18,512 nt of DNA from an uncultured Eubacteriales bacterium (GTDB taxonomy: Bacteria > Bacillota > Clostridia > Christensenellales > CAG-138), in NCBI GenBank assembly GCA_900543475.1, contig UQRU01000037.1, positions 1-18,512 of the forward strand, in the 5' to 3' direction. The notes under the pieces were generated by a model. That model was not told the origin of the DNA. It did not search any database and was given only the letters and a program-made list of their open reading frames with translations. This document shows, in pieces, positions 6,817-15,139 of this stretch. The position numbers and the translations under genes were made by a program. Numbering within the stretch: position 1 is the stretch's first letter; every line of letters starts with the position of its first letter.

Positions 6817-8577
6817 ATGCTGGACCCAACCCAATATCAGGATTGGCAGATCGCCCAGGAAGCGGAAAAAGGGTTGCCTCCCGTATCCTATTTTCAAGAA
6901 CAATTGGGATTGCTGCCCCAAGAGATCATCCCCTATGGCAACACCCCAAAGCTGGATTTCATGAAGATCATGGCCCGGCTTTCAGGCAAACCCGATGGGA
7001 AGTACATCGAGGTGACCGCCATCACCCCCACCCCTCTGGGGGAAGGGAAATCCACCACCTCTTTGGGCCTGATCGAGGGCCTTGGCAAGCTGGGCAAGCG
7101 GGTGGGCGGCTGCCTGCGGCAGCCCTCCGGCGGGCCCACCATGAACGTAAAGGGCTCCGCCGCCGGCGGCGGCAACGCCCTGCTGATCCCCATGACCGCC
7201 TTTTCTCTGGGCCTTACCGGGGACATCAACGACATCTCCAACGCCCACAACCTGGCCATGGTAGCCCTGAACGCCCGGATGCAGCATGAGCGCAATTACG
7301 ATGACGCAGCCCTGGCCCAGCGGGGCCTCAAGCGGCTGGATATCGATCCGGAACGGGTGCAGATCGGCTTTGTGCTGGACTTCTGCGCCCAATGCCTCCG
7401 CAAGATCCGCATCGGCCTGGGGGAAGGCAAGATGAACGGCTATGAGATGGATTCCCGGGCGGATATCACGGTGAGCAGCGAGTTGATGGCCATCCTGTCC
7501 GTCTCCCGGGATCTACAGGACATGCGCGCCCGGATCGGCAACATGGTGCTGGCCTACGACCGGTCCGGCCGTCCGGTCACCGCCGAGGACCTGGAGGTGG
7601 CCGGCGCCATGACCGCCTGGATGCGCAATTGCATCAACCCCACCCTTTGCTATACCGTGGAACACCAACCTTGCCTGGTCCACGCCGGCCCCTTTGCCAA
7701 CATCGCCATCGGCCAATCCTCTATCATCGGGGACCGGCTGGGGCTAAAGCTGTTCGATTACCATGTGACGGAATCCGGCTTTGCCGCGGACATTGGCTTT
7801 GAAAAGTTTTGGAACGTAAAATGCCGCCTCTCCGGCTTGCAACCCAATGTATCCGTGATCGTAGCCACCATCCGGGCCCTAAAAATGCATGGGGGCGGCC
7901 CGGCCGTGGTCCCCGGCCGGCCTTTGCCCGAAGCCTATACCCGAGAGGATCTCGCGCTGCTGGAGCGGGGCTGTGAAAACCTGTTCCACCATGTGAATAC
8001 CGTGCGGAAAAGCGGCATCGTCCCCGTGGTCTGCATCAACCGCTTCCATACGGATACCCCCGCGGAGATCCAACTGCTGCGGCGGCTCTGCGCCCAATAC
8101 GGGGTGCGCTGCGCCCTGTCCGAGCACTGGCAATACGGCGGCCAGGGCGCCCTGGAGCTGGCCCAGGCGGTGGTGGAAGCCTGCGAAGAGCCTTCTTCCC
8201 TGCGCTATCTCTATCCCCTGGACATGCCCCTTCGGGAGCGGGTAGAGGCCATCGCCCGGGAGGTCTATGGGGCGGATGGGGTGGATTGGACGCCCCTGGC
8301 CCTGGAAAAGGCCCAGGGCTTTGAAGCCGATCCCAAATACGCCCAATACGCCACCATGATGGTAAAGACCCACCTGAGCCTATCCCACGAACCCACCTGG
8401 AAGGGGGTGCCCAAAGGCTGGCGGCTCCCCATCCGGGATATCCTGGAATACGGCGGCGCCCAATTCCTTTGCCCCATGGCGGGCGCCATCAGCATGATGC
8501 CCGGCACCGGCTCCGACCCCGCCTACCGCCGGGTGGACGTGGATACCAGCACCGGCCAGGTAACCGGCCTATTTTAG
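6817..8577 (+). CDS. fhs: Formate-tetrahydrofolate ligase (10-formyl-THF synthetase), divergent eukaryote-like type
   Basis: The 586-aa protein joins formate to tetrahydrofolate with ATP, giving 10-formyl-THF for C1 metabolism and purine synthesis, or the methyl branch of the Wood-Ljungdahl pathway. Visible are [14 protein letters not shown] (68-81, ATP loop), LRQPSGGPT (100-108), KGSAAGGGN (112-120), [37 protein letters not shown] and the C-terminal VTGLF. AGGAGG lies 7 nt before the ATG. As I recall the families, [13 protein letters not shown] and the SSIIGDR-type block are closer to the synthetase domain of eukaryotic C1-THF synthase than to typical bacterial enzymes (REPSLGP, HGGPFANIAHG). 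Several usually invariant positions differ: GIKGG is VKGS and GGGY is GGGN. It is somewhat longer than the usual ~556 aa. No folD or other C1 gene is adjacent. The ligase fold is certain; normal catalytic activity is likely but not shown. Confidence 0.9.
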   Translation: MLDPTQYQDWQIAQEAEKGLPPVSYFQEQLGLLPQEIIPYGNTPKLDFMKIMARLSGKPDGKYIEVTAITPTPLGEGKSTTSLGLIEGLGKLGKRVGGCLRQPSGGPTMNVKGSAAGGGNALLIPMTAFSLGLTGDINDISNAHNLAMVALNARMQHERNYDDAALAQRGLKRLDIDPERVQIGFVLDFCAQCLRKIRIGLGEGKMNGYEMDSRADITVSSELMAILSVSRDLQDMRARIGNMVLAYDRSGRPVTAEDLEVAGAMTAWMRNCINPTLCYTVEHQPCLVHAGPFANIAIGQSSIIGDRLGLKLFDYHVTESGFAADIGFEKFWNVKCRLSGLQPNVSVIVATIRALKMHGGGPAVVPGRPLPEAYTREDLALLERGCENLFHHVNTVRKSGIVPVVCINRFHTDTPAEIQLLRRLCAQYGVRCALSEHWQYGGQGALELAQAVVEACEEPSSLRYLYPLDMPLRERVEAIAREVYGADGVDWTPLALEKAQGFEADPKYAQYATMMVKTHLSLSHEPTWKGVPKGWRLPIRDILEYGGAQFLCPMAGAISMMPGTGSDPAYRRVDVDTSTGQVTGLF

Positions 8578-8614
8578 GTGGCAGCCCCATGCATTGGAAA
8601 GGCAGGCGATCCCT

Positions 8615-9271
8615 ATGCAGGAACAACGCATGATAAACGGCCGCATGGAAACCCTGGTCAGCGTGGATACCATGCGGCGCAGCGACGCCATGACCATCGC
8701 CGGGGGCGTCCCCAGCCTAGAGCTGATGGGCCGGGCGGCCCAGGGCATCTTCGACGCGGTGGCCTGGCGCGCCCCGGTGGCCATCCTGGCAGGAGGCGGC
8801 AACAACGGTGGGGACGGTTATGCCCTGGCCTGCCTCCTGGCGGCGGCGGGCATCCAAACCCGCGTCTACGCCCTATCGGATAAGCTCTCCCCCGACGGCC
8901 GCCATTACCGAGACAAGGCCCTATCCCTGGAGGTACCTATCCAGCCCTGGCGGGAGGATGTCGACCTTTCCGCCTATGCCATCCTGGTGGACGCCCTCCT
9001 GGGCACCGGCTTCCAGGGGAATGTAAGAAGCCCCCTGCGGGAGGCCATTATGGCCATCAACCGCAGCGGGGCTTACGTGGTCAGCGCGGATATCAGCAGC
9101 GGGCTCAACGGGGATACCGGCCAGGCGGAGCTGGCGGTCCAAGCAGACCTTACGGTATCCATCGGCTTTTACAAGCTAGGCATGTTCCGGGGCCGTGGGC
9201 CGGAGGTCTCCGGCCGGCTGGTAAACGTGGACATCGGCATCCAGCTGGCGCAGGAGCGCCTGGACGGCTAA
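8615..9271 (+). CDS. nnrE: NAD(P)H-hydrate epimerase (YjeF N-terminal domain protein)
   Basis: The protein (218 aa from this start) is one YjeF_N Rossmann-like domain. It has the N-terminal helix SVDTMRRSDAMTI (16-28), ELMGRAA (36-42), the loop GGGNNGGDGYALA (60-72), VDALLGTG (125-132) and SADISSGLNGDTG (157-169). It epimerises the R and S forms of damaged, hydrated NAD(P)H so that the dehydratase NnrD can repair the S form. In many bacteria both activities are fused; here the dehydratase domain is absent and must be elsewhere if the pathway works. The motif usually reads PSGL but is SSGL here. The start is uncertain: TTG 8594, ATG 8615 and ATG 8630 (AGGA about 8 nt upstream) are all possible. 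It follows fhs by 37 nt, so an operon is likely. Its stop overlaps the stop of the converging next gene. Confidence 0.88.
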   Translation: MQEQRMINGRMETLVSVDTMRRSDAMTIAGGVPSLELMGRAAQGIFDAVAWRAPVAILAGGGNNGGDGYALACLLAAAGIQTRVYALSDKLSPDGRHYRDKALSLEVPIQPWREDVDLSAYAILVDALLGTGFQGNVRSPLREAIMAINRSGAYVVSADISSGLNGDTGQAELAVQADLTVSIGFYKLGMFRGRGPEVSGRLVNVDIGIQLAQERLDG

Positions 9272-9915
9272 TCGTACCGGGCGATGTTCAGGGTCAGGAT
9301 CCTGGAAGGGGACGCCTGGCCCGTTTGTAGGTTTTGGGGCGCCGAAGCCAGCAGCATGAACCCCGCCGGGCCATACCGCCGGTCCAGCTCCTTGGCGTAC
9401 GCCTCCTCCACCCGGACCTGCCGCACCCGGCCGGTCACCATGGCGGTGATCCCGGCCCCGCTCAGGTCTTTGGCTTCCTCCAGGGTGCATTCCAGCTGCA
9501 AAAAGCTCTCCCGGATGCAGGGCGCGTCCATGGTAGCGGCAGGCTCCAGGGTAAAGCCCCCCGCCTGGATCTCATCCAGGTCTTCCTGGTTGTACAGAAT
9601 GGTTTTACACAGGCCCTCGTAGGCGGAAAGGGGGAGGAAATTCAGGCAGAATACCCCCTCCCGCAGGATGTTGGCATAGGTATGGGTATGCTGGAACAAT
9701 CCGCCCAGCACCGCGAAAAAGGCGGTCTTATCCCCGTGGAAACAGCTCCAGCTGTGAAAGCATACGTTGGGCCGGCCATTTTCCTTGCGGGTGGTGATGG
9801 CGAACAGGGCCTGGGGAATGCCCGCCGCGCATTCCAAATGGGACACGATGTCCCACTGCTCCGGATACCCCGGCTGGAAATGGCCGGGGCGTTCTGTTCC
9901 AACCTGAAGTTTCAT
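9268..9915 (-). CDS. Flavin reductase-like FMN-binding protein
   Basis: The 215-aa protein resembles the flavin reductase (DIM6/NTAB) family of split-barrel FMN proteins. The N-terminal barrel has ALFAITTRKENGRPN (36-50), a stretch like CFHSWSCFHGDKTAFFAVLG (52-71), then THTYANILREGVFCLNF (77-93), where FMN phosphate contacts usually lie, and the late strand ITAMVTGRVRQVRVEE. Members reduce flavin with NAD(P)H, supply a monooxygenase, or merely bind FMN; the substrate is unknown here. It begins 3 nt after the glucokinase stop on the same strand with no clear ribosome binding site, so it is probably translated by coupling and belongs to the uvrC/hprK-glk cluster. Its stop overlaps that of the epimerase gene coming from the other side, so no terminator fits between them. 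Confidence 0.78.
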   Translation of the reverse strand: MKLQVGTERPGHFQPGYPEQWDIVSHLECAAGIPQALFAITTRKENGRPNVCFHSWSCFHGDKTAFFAVLGGLFQHTHTYANILREGVFCLNFLPLSAYEGLCKTILYNQEDLDEIQAGGFTLEPAATMDAPCIRESFLQLECTLEEAKDLSGAGITAMVTGRVRQVRVEEAYAKELDRRYGPAGFMLLASAPQNLQTGQASPSRILTLNIARYD

Positions 9916-9918
9916 GGG

Positions 9919-10863
9919 TTATTGCTGGTTCTGGTAGAACATGGCCGCTCCCACCATGCCTGCGGCGTTGCCCATCTGGGCGGGCACCACATCCCCATGG
10001 TTCTGGAAGAAGCACTTGGTATCCACATCCCGCCGCAGGGGCTCGAACAGAAACTCTCCAGCACCGCTCACCCCGCCGCCAATGGCCACTACCTCCATAT
10101 CCAGCAGGTTCATGATGGAGGCAATGGCAGAGCCCAAATGGCCCACGTAGGCCTGGAATACCGCCATGGCGGTAGGGTCCCCCGCCTTGGCGCAGTCGAT
10201 GGCCACCTTGGCGGTCATGGCCACAGGATCGCCCTGGGTCTTTTTATAGAGCAGGCTGTCCGGACGGACGGCCATGGCCTTGCGAGCCTCCCGGATCAGC
10301 GCCGTAGCGGAACAATAGGCTTCGATACAACCCTTTACCCCGCAGGTACAGGCTTCCCCGCCGTCCACCAGCACCCCGTGCCCCGGCTCGATGCCGTTGC
10401 CCCGGCCGCCTCGGAACATCTTGCCGTTCAGGATGAAGCCGCCGCCGATCCCCGTTCCCAGGGTATAGAGGGCCGCGGTCTTGCAGCCTTGCAGGGCGCC
10501 CTTGTGGAGCTCCGCCAGCACGGCGGCGTCCGCGTCGTTGCCCAGGGCTACCGGTATGCCGGGAAAATGGGCCTGGATCCGCTCCTTTAGGGGCTCGTTG
10601 TGAAATCCCAGGTTATAGGCGTCCAGCACCAGCTGGCCGTCCGGTGTGATACTGCCGGGCACCGCGATCCCAATGCACTCCAGCATAGACTCTGCAATGC
10701 CGGTTTCCGCCAGCATGGCACGGATCTGTTGGGCGATGATGGCCGCAACGATCTCCCCGCCTCGCTGGAACGGGACGCTTTTTTGCGCCAGCAGCTCCCA
10801 ACCTTCATCCAATATTCCCAATGCGATATTGGTTCCCCCAATGTCCACCCCGATCCGATACAT
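9919..10863 (-). CDS. glk: ROK-family glucokinase
   Basis: The 314-aa protein (from the ATG at 10863) phosphorylates glucose or a related sugar with ATP in the cytoplasm. It shows the phosphate-1 loop IGVDIGGTN (4-12), the catalytic Asp in ALGNDADAAV (Asp110), LGTGIGGGF (135-143), the sugar-binding EPGH (159-162) and the ROK zinc motif CTCGVKGCIE (172-181, with His162). I chose MYRIGVDIGG as start because AAGGAG lies about 9 nt upstream and family members begin there. A longer frame from 10932 would overlap the hprK stop (ATGA) and add 23 unsupported residues. It lies directly downstream of hprK, an order found in several Clostridia, which ties sugar entry to catabolite control. Substrate specificity within the ROK family cannot be read from sequence alone. 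Confidence 0.9.
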   Translation of the reverse strand: MYRIGVDIGGTNIALGILDEGWELLAQKSVPFQRGGEIVAAIIAQQIRAMLAETGIAESMLECIGIAVPGSITPDGQLVLDAYNLGFHNEPLKERIQAHFPGIPVALGNDADAAVLAELHKGALQGCKTAALYTLGTGIGGGFILNGKMFRGGRGNGIEPGHGVLVDGGEACTCGVKGCIEAYCSATALIREARKAMAVRPDSLLYKKTQGDPVAMTAKVAIDCAKAGDPTAMAVFQAYVGHLGSAIASIMNLLDMEVVAIGGGVSGAGEFLFEPLRRDVDTKCFFQNHGDVVPAQMGNAAGMVGAAMFYQNQQ

Positions 10864-10928
10864 AATGCTTTGCTCCTTCTTGTTATCCTTTCCTGGTTCC
10901 AACCCTTTTAAATATCTTCCATGGGCCT

Positions 10929-11843
10929 TCATTCGCCCCGCAGCAACCCGGCGTCAAATTGGGCGCCAGGGTCGTAGCCCAGCCGTTTTAACCGGAAATT
11001 CCTGGCCACCACCTCGATGACAATGGCCAAATTTCGCCCTGGGCTCACCGGGATCACCGAATTGGGCAACGGTACCCCCAGTATTTCCACAGTTCGGGCT
11101 TCTTCCGCCCCGATCCGTATGTATTCTTGCTTTTCATTATAATATTCAAGATCCACCACCAATTCAATGGTCTTTTCCGGCAGCACCGCGCCCACCCCGT
11201 ACAGATAGCGCACATCCACGATGCCGATGCCCCGTACCTCCATGAAATAGCGGGTTTGCTCCGGCGCCCGGCCTACCAGCTTGTCCCCGATCCGGCTTAC
11301 CTCCACCACATCGTCCGCTACCAGGCGCTGGCCGGCCCGGATCATTTCCAGGGCCACTTCGCTTTTGCCCATGCCGCTTTCCCCCCGCAGAAGGACGCCG
11401 ACGCCAAAAATATCCATGAGCACGCCGTGGGTAAGGATGTGTCTGGACAGCCGCCGTTCCACGTAATTGCTGATGGCATGGCCTGCCTGATCCGTATTGC
11501 ATGCCGCCCGGAATACGGGGATCTGATGCTCCCGGGCGCTGTGCAAAAGGGCCTCTGGCGGCATTTTCCCCCTGGCGCATACCACGCAGGGGATCTCCAG
11601 CCCCATGAACCGGCGCATACGCTCTTCCAATTCCCCTTCGGGCAGGCTGTATAGGTAATTCATTTCCGCGTTGCCGATCACCTGCACCCGATGGGGGTCA
11701 AAATGGTCATAAAACCCAGCAAACTGCAAGCCTGGCCGGCTGATCTCCGACGAACGGAAGCAGATGATGCCCTTGCCTCGCTCCAGGATCTCCAGATCCA
11801 GCTGCTGGGCCAGCTCCTCAATGCGAATGTTTACAGTGGTCAT
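10929..11843 (-). CDS. hprK: HPr kinase/phosphorylase
   Basis: The 304-aa, full-length protein phosphorylates HPr of the phosphotransferase system on a serine when glycolytic intermediates are high, and removes the phosphate when phosphate is high. P-Ser-HPr then works with CcpA in catabolite repression. The C-terminal kinase half has the Walker A loop GESGMGKS (154-161), the preceding His139 (THGVLMDI), Asp177-Asp178 and the HprK signature EVRGIGIVDV (202-211). The N-terminal half (1-130) is the usual regulatory domain. A ribosome binding site (AAAGGA, ~8 nt spacing) lies inside the 3' end of the HAD gene, whose stop is 4 nt upstream. Whether the sugar phosphotransferase system itself is present cannot be seen here. 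Confidence 0.96.
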   Translation of the reverse strand: MTTVNIRIEELAQQLDLEILERGKGIICFRSSEISRPGLQFAGFYDHFDPHRVQVIGNAEMNYLYSLPEGELEERMRRFMGLEIPCVVCARGKMPPEALLHSAREHQIPVFRAACNTDQAGHAISNYVERRLSRHILTHGVLMDIFGVGVLLRGESGMGKSEVALEMIRAGQRLVADDVVEVSRIGDKLVGRAPEQTRYFMEVRGIGIVDVRYLYGVGAVLPEKTIELVVDLEYYNEKQEYIRIGAEEARTVEILGVPLPNSVIPVSPGRNLAIVIEVVARNFRLKRLGYDPGAQFDAGLLRGE

Positions 11844-11847
11844 ATGC

Positions 11848-12648
11848 TTATCCTTTCAGCAGCACCTGGTCGATGAGGTATTCTATCGCCATATCCTCGC
11901 AAGCCGGCAATACCAGATCCGCTACCGCTTGGATCTCCGGCAACGCGTTCCCAACGGCGCAGCCCAATCCCGCCCACTGGATCATTTCCGTATCCAGGGA
12001 ATTATCGCCTACTGCCACGGTCTCTTCCTGGGAGATTCCAAGATGGTCCGCCAACAAAGCGGTGGCGCTGCCCTTATGGGCGCTGGGGTGGTTGAATTCG
12101 ATGAAGCCTTTGCTGGAGCCGGACACCTTGAGCCGGCCCTGGTATTCCGCCTGAAACTTTGGGATCAGGGCCTTTGCCTGGGCATCCTCCCCAATGAACA
12201 AAACCTTCGGCACATCGGTCCACGTCCGGCTGCGGATCTCCGGGTCCGCCCGATGGGGCAGGCCCAGCCGTTCGCAATATTTTTCGCCGAACAAGGAGGG
12301 CTTTTCCCAGATCACCCAATCCCCCTGGTAAATATGGGCGTGAATCCCCAACTCGTTGGCCCGCTCCAGCAGCTCCCGCACCAATTCCGGGGGAATGGCG
12401 GTGGTATGGATGGGCTGATCCGTCCGGGTGTCCATGATGATAGCCCCGCCATAGATGATCACCGGTCCTTGGATCTTCAGCTGCTTCCATATATAAGAGG
12501 AAGCAAAATAGCCCCTACCCGTGGAAACCGTCACGAATATCCCGGCTTCCCTGGCCCTTTCTATGGCGGCCAGATTGCGGGCCGGCACCTCCCGGGCGCC
12601 GGATGGGGCCAACGTATCGTCGATGTCCAGGACCAAAAGCTTATACAT
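11848..12648 (-). CDS. Cof-type HAD-IIB phosphatase
   Basis: The protein (266 aa from MYKLLVLDIDDTL) is a haloacid dehalogenase-type hydrolase of the Cof/YidA group. Motif I is LDIDDTL (nucleophile Asp8, acid/base Asp10), motif II is VSTGRG, and motifs III/IV are a late Lys with VAVGDNSLDTEM near the C-terminus. A cap domain occupies the middle (about 80-185). Such enzymes dephosphorylate sugar phosphates or flavin/pyridoxal phosphates; the substrate is unknown. A longer frame begins at 12693 but has no ribosome binding site and adds residues not seen in the family. For the start at 12648 the candidate AAGGAA lies rather far upstream (~13 nt), so translation may be weak. It sits between uvrC and hprK in what looks like one operon. 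Confidence 0.87.
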   Translation of the reverse strand: MYKLLVLDIDDTLAPSGAREVPARNLAAIERAREAGIFVTVSTGRGYFASSYIWKQLKIQGPVIIYGGAIIMDTRTDQPIHTTAIPPELVRELLERANELGIHAHIYQGDWVIWEKPSLFGEKYCERLGLPHRADPEIRSRTWTDVPKVLFIGEDAQAKALIPKFQAEYQGRLKVSGSSKGFIEFNHPSAHKGSATALLADHLGISQEETVAVGDNSLDTEMIQWAGLGCAVGNALPEIQAVADLVLPACEDMAIEYLIDQVLLKG

Positions 12649-12701
12649 AGATCGTCTGGAGTTCCTTTCGCAAAAATTTACATCTTTCTGCATTCAATAT
12701 A

Positions 12702-14540
12702 TCACGCATCCGAAGAATTTTCCATATGGAAATGCCGGTATACCTGCTCCGCCGCCGGCAGGTTCATCCCCGGCGCCTGGCGCAGGGTCTCCACGTCCGC
12801 CTGCTTGATGGCGTCCAGGGTCAGGAAGTGGTTGAACAGGGCCCGCTTGCGCTTTGGGCCGATGCCTTGGATCTGATCCAGCTGGCTCATCAAGGCGTTC
12901 TTCCCCCTTAGGCTCCGGTGATAGGTGATGGCAAACCGGTGGGCCTCGTCCCGGATCCGCTGCAACAGATGCAGGGCCGGGTCCCGCCTGGATAATACCA
13001 ACGGCTCCGGGTTCCCCGGCAGCAGGATGGTCTCGCTGCGCTCCGCCAGGCCGATGGCCGGAATATCCAGGCCAAACCGCTCCAGCACCGCCAGGGCCAC
13101 CTTCAGCTGTTCCGCGCCGCCGTCCACCACCACCAGGTCCGGCAGCTCCCCAAACTTTTCGTCTCCATCCTGTGCGCGCTGGAACCGGCGGGTCAACACC
13201 TCTTCCATGGCCACCAGGTCGTTGCCTCCCGCTTCCTCCTTGATGCGGAAGCGGCGGTATTCCTTTGGCGCAGGCTGGCCGTTACGGAACACCACCATGC
13301 CGGATACCGTATCCCGGCCCTGGATGTGGGAGTTGTCGTAGCACTCCATCCGCACGGGCAGCACCTCCAGCCCAATGGCCCCGCACAGGGCCGCCAAGGC
13401 GCCTTCTCCCTTTTCCCAGGCCCGGTGCTCCAATTCCCGGGCTTTTTCGATGGCGTCCATGCCGTTTTGATAGGCCATGTCCGCCTGCTTGCGCTTTTCT
13501 CCCCGCTGGGGACAAATCAACGCCGCCTTATGGCCCCGCTTTTCCGTAAGCCACGCCTCTATGGCCGCCGCGTCCTCGGGCAGCTCGTGTACCACGATCT
13601 CCGGGGGAATGGGCACCCCTTCCGCATAATACTGTTTGAGGAATTCCCCCATCACCTCCGGCCCGCTCTCCTGTCCACAGGCCATGCGCAACCGCTCGGT
13701 GCCTACGATCTTCCCTCCCCGCACGAACAGGGCAAATACCACCGCATCCAAATCGTCCCGGGCCAGGGCGAACACGTCCCGCATGGCCCCGGCGGTGGAG
13801 ATGGCCTGCTGCTTTTCCCCCAAGCTGCGTACCGCCTGGATCTGATCCCGGAGCTGGGCCGCCCGTTCAAATTCCATGGCTTCCGACGCCCGGACCATGT
13901 CCTGGGTGAGCTTTTCGATGATCGGCTGGGTATGCCCTTCCAGAAAGCGGCATACGCTCTCCAGCAGGGCATGGTATTCCGCCCGGCTCACCTTGCCGGA
14001 ACAGGGGGCGCAGCATTTCCCTAGATGATACATTAGGCAGGGCCGTTCCCCCCGGGCGATGGCCTTATGGATATCCTTTTTACAATGCCGCACGGGAAAG
14101 GAATCCCGAATCATATTCAGGGCATCCCGCAGGCTTAGCGCGGACAGATACGGCCCAAAATAGCGGGCCCCGTCCTTTTGGATCTTGCGCACCACCTCAA
14201 AGCGAGGGAAATCCTGCCGGATGTCCAGCCGCACATAGGGAAAATGCTTATCGTCCTTCAGCAGCACATTGTAGCGGGGTTGTAGGGATTTGATCAGGTT
14301 GCTTTCCAGGGTCAACGCCTCGGTCTCATTGGCGGTGAGGATATACTCAAAATCCTGGATGTGTGCCACCATGGCCGCCACCTTTGGGGGCTTAGGGCCA
14401 TTTTGAAAATACTGGCGCACCCGGTTTTTCAGGTTGACCGCCTTACCCACATAGATCACCTGTCCGGCGGCGTCATACATCCTGTATACCCCCGGCGCAT
14501 CGGGCAGCAATTTTAATTTTTCTTGGATCACCTGATTCAT
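12702..14540 (-). CDS. uvrC: Excinuclease ABC subunit C
   Basis: The 612-aa protein is full length for UvrC, which makes the two incisions around lesions in nucleotide excision repair with UvrA and UvrB. In order it shows the GIY-YIG nuclease (GVYRMYDAAGQVIYVGKA, 17-34), the conserved cysteine block CLMYHLGKCCAPC, the UvrB-interacting UVR motif around MEFERAAQLRDQI, the RNase H-like second nuclease domain (ECYDNSHIQG, VVVDGGAEQL) and C-terminal helix-hairpin-helix repeats (IQGIGPKRKRALFNHF). The start at 14540 fits the family start MNQVIQEKLKLLPDAPGVYR. The open frame continues to 14633, but that extension runs into the terminator of the upstream gene. Its Shine-Dalgarno is poor. uvrC near hprK is a familiar Clostridia arrangement. 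Confidence 0.96.
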   Translation of the reverse strand: MNQVIQEKLKLLPDAPGVYRMYDAAGQVIYVGKAVNLKNRVRQYFQNGPKPPKVAAMVAHIQDFEYILTANETEALTLESNLIKSLQPRYNVLLKDDKHFPYVRLDIRQDFPRFEVVRKIQKDGARYFGPYLSALSLRDALNMIRDSFPVRHCKKDIHKAIARGERPCLMYHLGKCCAPCSGKVSRAEYHALLESVCRFLEGHTQPIIEKLTQDMVRASEAMEFERAAQLRDQIQAVRSLGEKQQAISTAGAMRDVFALARDDLDAVVFALFVRGGKIVGTERLRMACGQESGPEVMGEFLKQYYAEGVPIPPEIVVHELPEDAAAIEAWLTEKRGHKAALICPQRGEKRKQADMAYQNGMDAIEKARELEHRAWEKGEGALAALCGAIGLEVLPVRMECYDNSHIQGRDTVSGMVVFRNGQPAPKEYRRFRIKEEAGGNDLVAMEEVLTRRFQRAQDGDEKFGELPDLVVVDGGAEQLKVALAVLERFGLDIPAIGLAERSETILLPGNPEPLVLSRRDPALHLLQRIRDEAHRFAITYHRSLRGKNALMSQLDQIQGIGPKRKRALFNHFLTLDAIKQADVETLRQAPGMNLPAAEQVYRHFHMENSSDA

Positions 14541-14615
14541 AGCAGCATTATACCCTATTTCCCTCCGTAAAAAAAGGGCTGGCCCTCCGGCCTGTTCCAG
14601 CTGGGGTAAGCGGGC

Positions 14616-14655
14616 AAAAAAGCAGGCGGACATACCGGTTCCGGCATGTCCGCCT
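14616..14655 (-). terminator. Rho-independent terminator downstream of the SdpI-like gene
   Basis: Read on the minus strand, a 10-bp perfect stem (14624-14633 with 14646-14655), which can extend inwards by CCGG pairing, is followed by GC and six T (14616-14621). It lies 18 nt after the small membrane protein gene and upstream of uvrC, separating the two transcripts. Confidence 0.8.
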
Positions 14656-14672
14656 ACGATCCTGGACGCAGG

Positions 14673-15011
14673 TTAGAGTCCCTTTCGGCGCAGCAGCCCC
14701 AAGGGCAAAAATACCCCGGCAACCGCCCCCAATATGGACAGCAGGAGCAATGCCCCTATGGCCAGGCCCAGACCGGCCTCCAGCCGCCACAGGAGCAGCC
14801 CCGCCGCCAGGAGTACCGTCCCTACGCCGCCGCAAACCGCCCCTGCAGCCCGGTTGGCATATTCCCAGGCCGACTGGCTGGCCATGGCCGCCTCCATATG
14901 ATAGCCCAGGCGGGTATCCGGAAAGGCGGTATGCGTTCGCCAAAGGGCATAGCCGATCAGTCCATACAGGATCGCCTCCAGTATAAACAAGCCCAATACC
15001 ACCGGATGCAT
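14673..15011 (-). CDS. Small SdpI-like membrane protein, 112 aa
   Basis: From the ATG at 15011, with AAAGGAG about 10 nt upstream, the product has a first membrane segment at about 3-22 (LGLFILEAILYGLIGYAL). A loop with LGYHMEAAMASQSAWEYANR follows, then two further hydrophobic segments (about 60-80 and 84-105) and a basic C-terminus LLRRKGL. The loop resembles the conserved GYRT...SM.....W..AN pattern of SdpI-family proteins, whose founder gives immunity to the SdpC toxin in Bacillus; many relatives have unknown roles. The RT of that pattern is missing here (GYHM). It is far shorter than two-domain SdpI, so function is uncertain. It follows glgP by 128 nt on the same strand and ends at a terminator. 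A longer frame to 15083 is unlikely because it lacks a ribosome binding site. Confidence 0.6.
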   Translation of the reverse strand: MHPVVLGLFILEAILYGLIGYALWRTHTAFPDTRLGYHMEAAMASQSAWEYANRAAGAVCGGVGTVLLAAGLLLWRLEAGLGLAIGALLLLSILGAVAGVFLPLGLLRRKGL

Positions 15012-15139
15012 TCTGAACGTTCTCCTTTCATTCAAGATGGCGCCGTTTATCTGGCTGCGCCCCATCCCAGCCCTCTGGCCCAACGGGCCACATGGCGCAG
15101 CAGGGCACTAAAGGCCCCGCGCCCGTCCCGAATGGAGAG

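Noticed and set aside
9334..10590. A 418-codon open frame on +
   Set aside because: It is antisense to the flavin reductase-like and glucokinase genes, which have clear motifs; long antisense frames are expected in G+C-rich coding DNA.
11764..12876. A 370-codon open frame on +
   Set aside because: It is antisense to hprK, the HAD phosphatase and the end of uvrC, with no family features or start signals.
14547..14575. TATAAT just before uvrC (minus strand)
   Set aside because: The matching -35 position is TTTTTT, a poor match, and the box lies only ~7 nt from the ATG; it may be chance.
14541..14633. A 31-residue N-terminal extension of UvrC
   Set aside because: It overlaps the upstream terminator stem, lacks a ribosome binding site and is not part of the family; the start at 14540 matches known UvrC starts.
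15076..15090. Inverted repeat TGGCCC-AAC-GGGCCA between glgP and the SdpI-like gene
   Set aside because: There is no T run after it on either strand, so it is not supported as a terminator.
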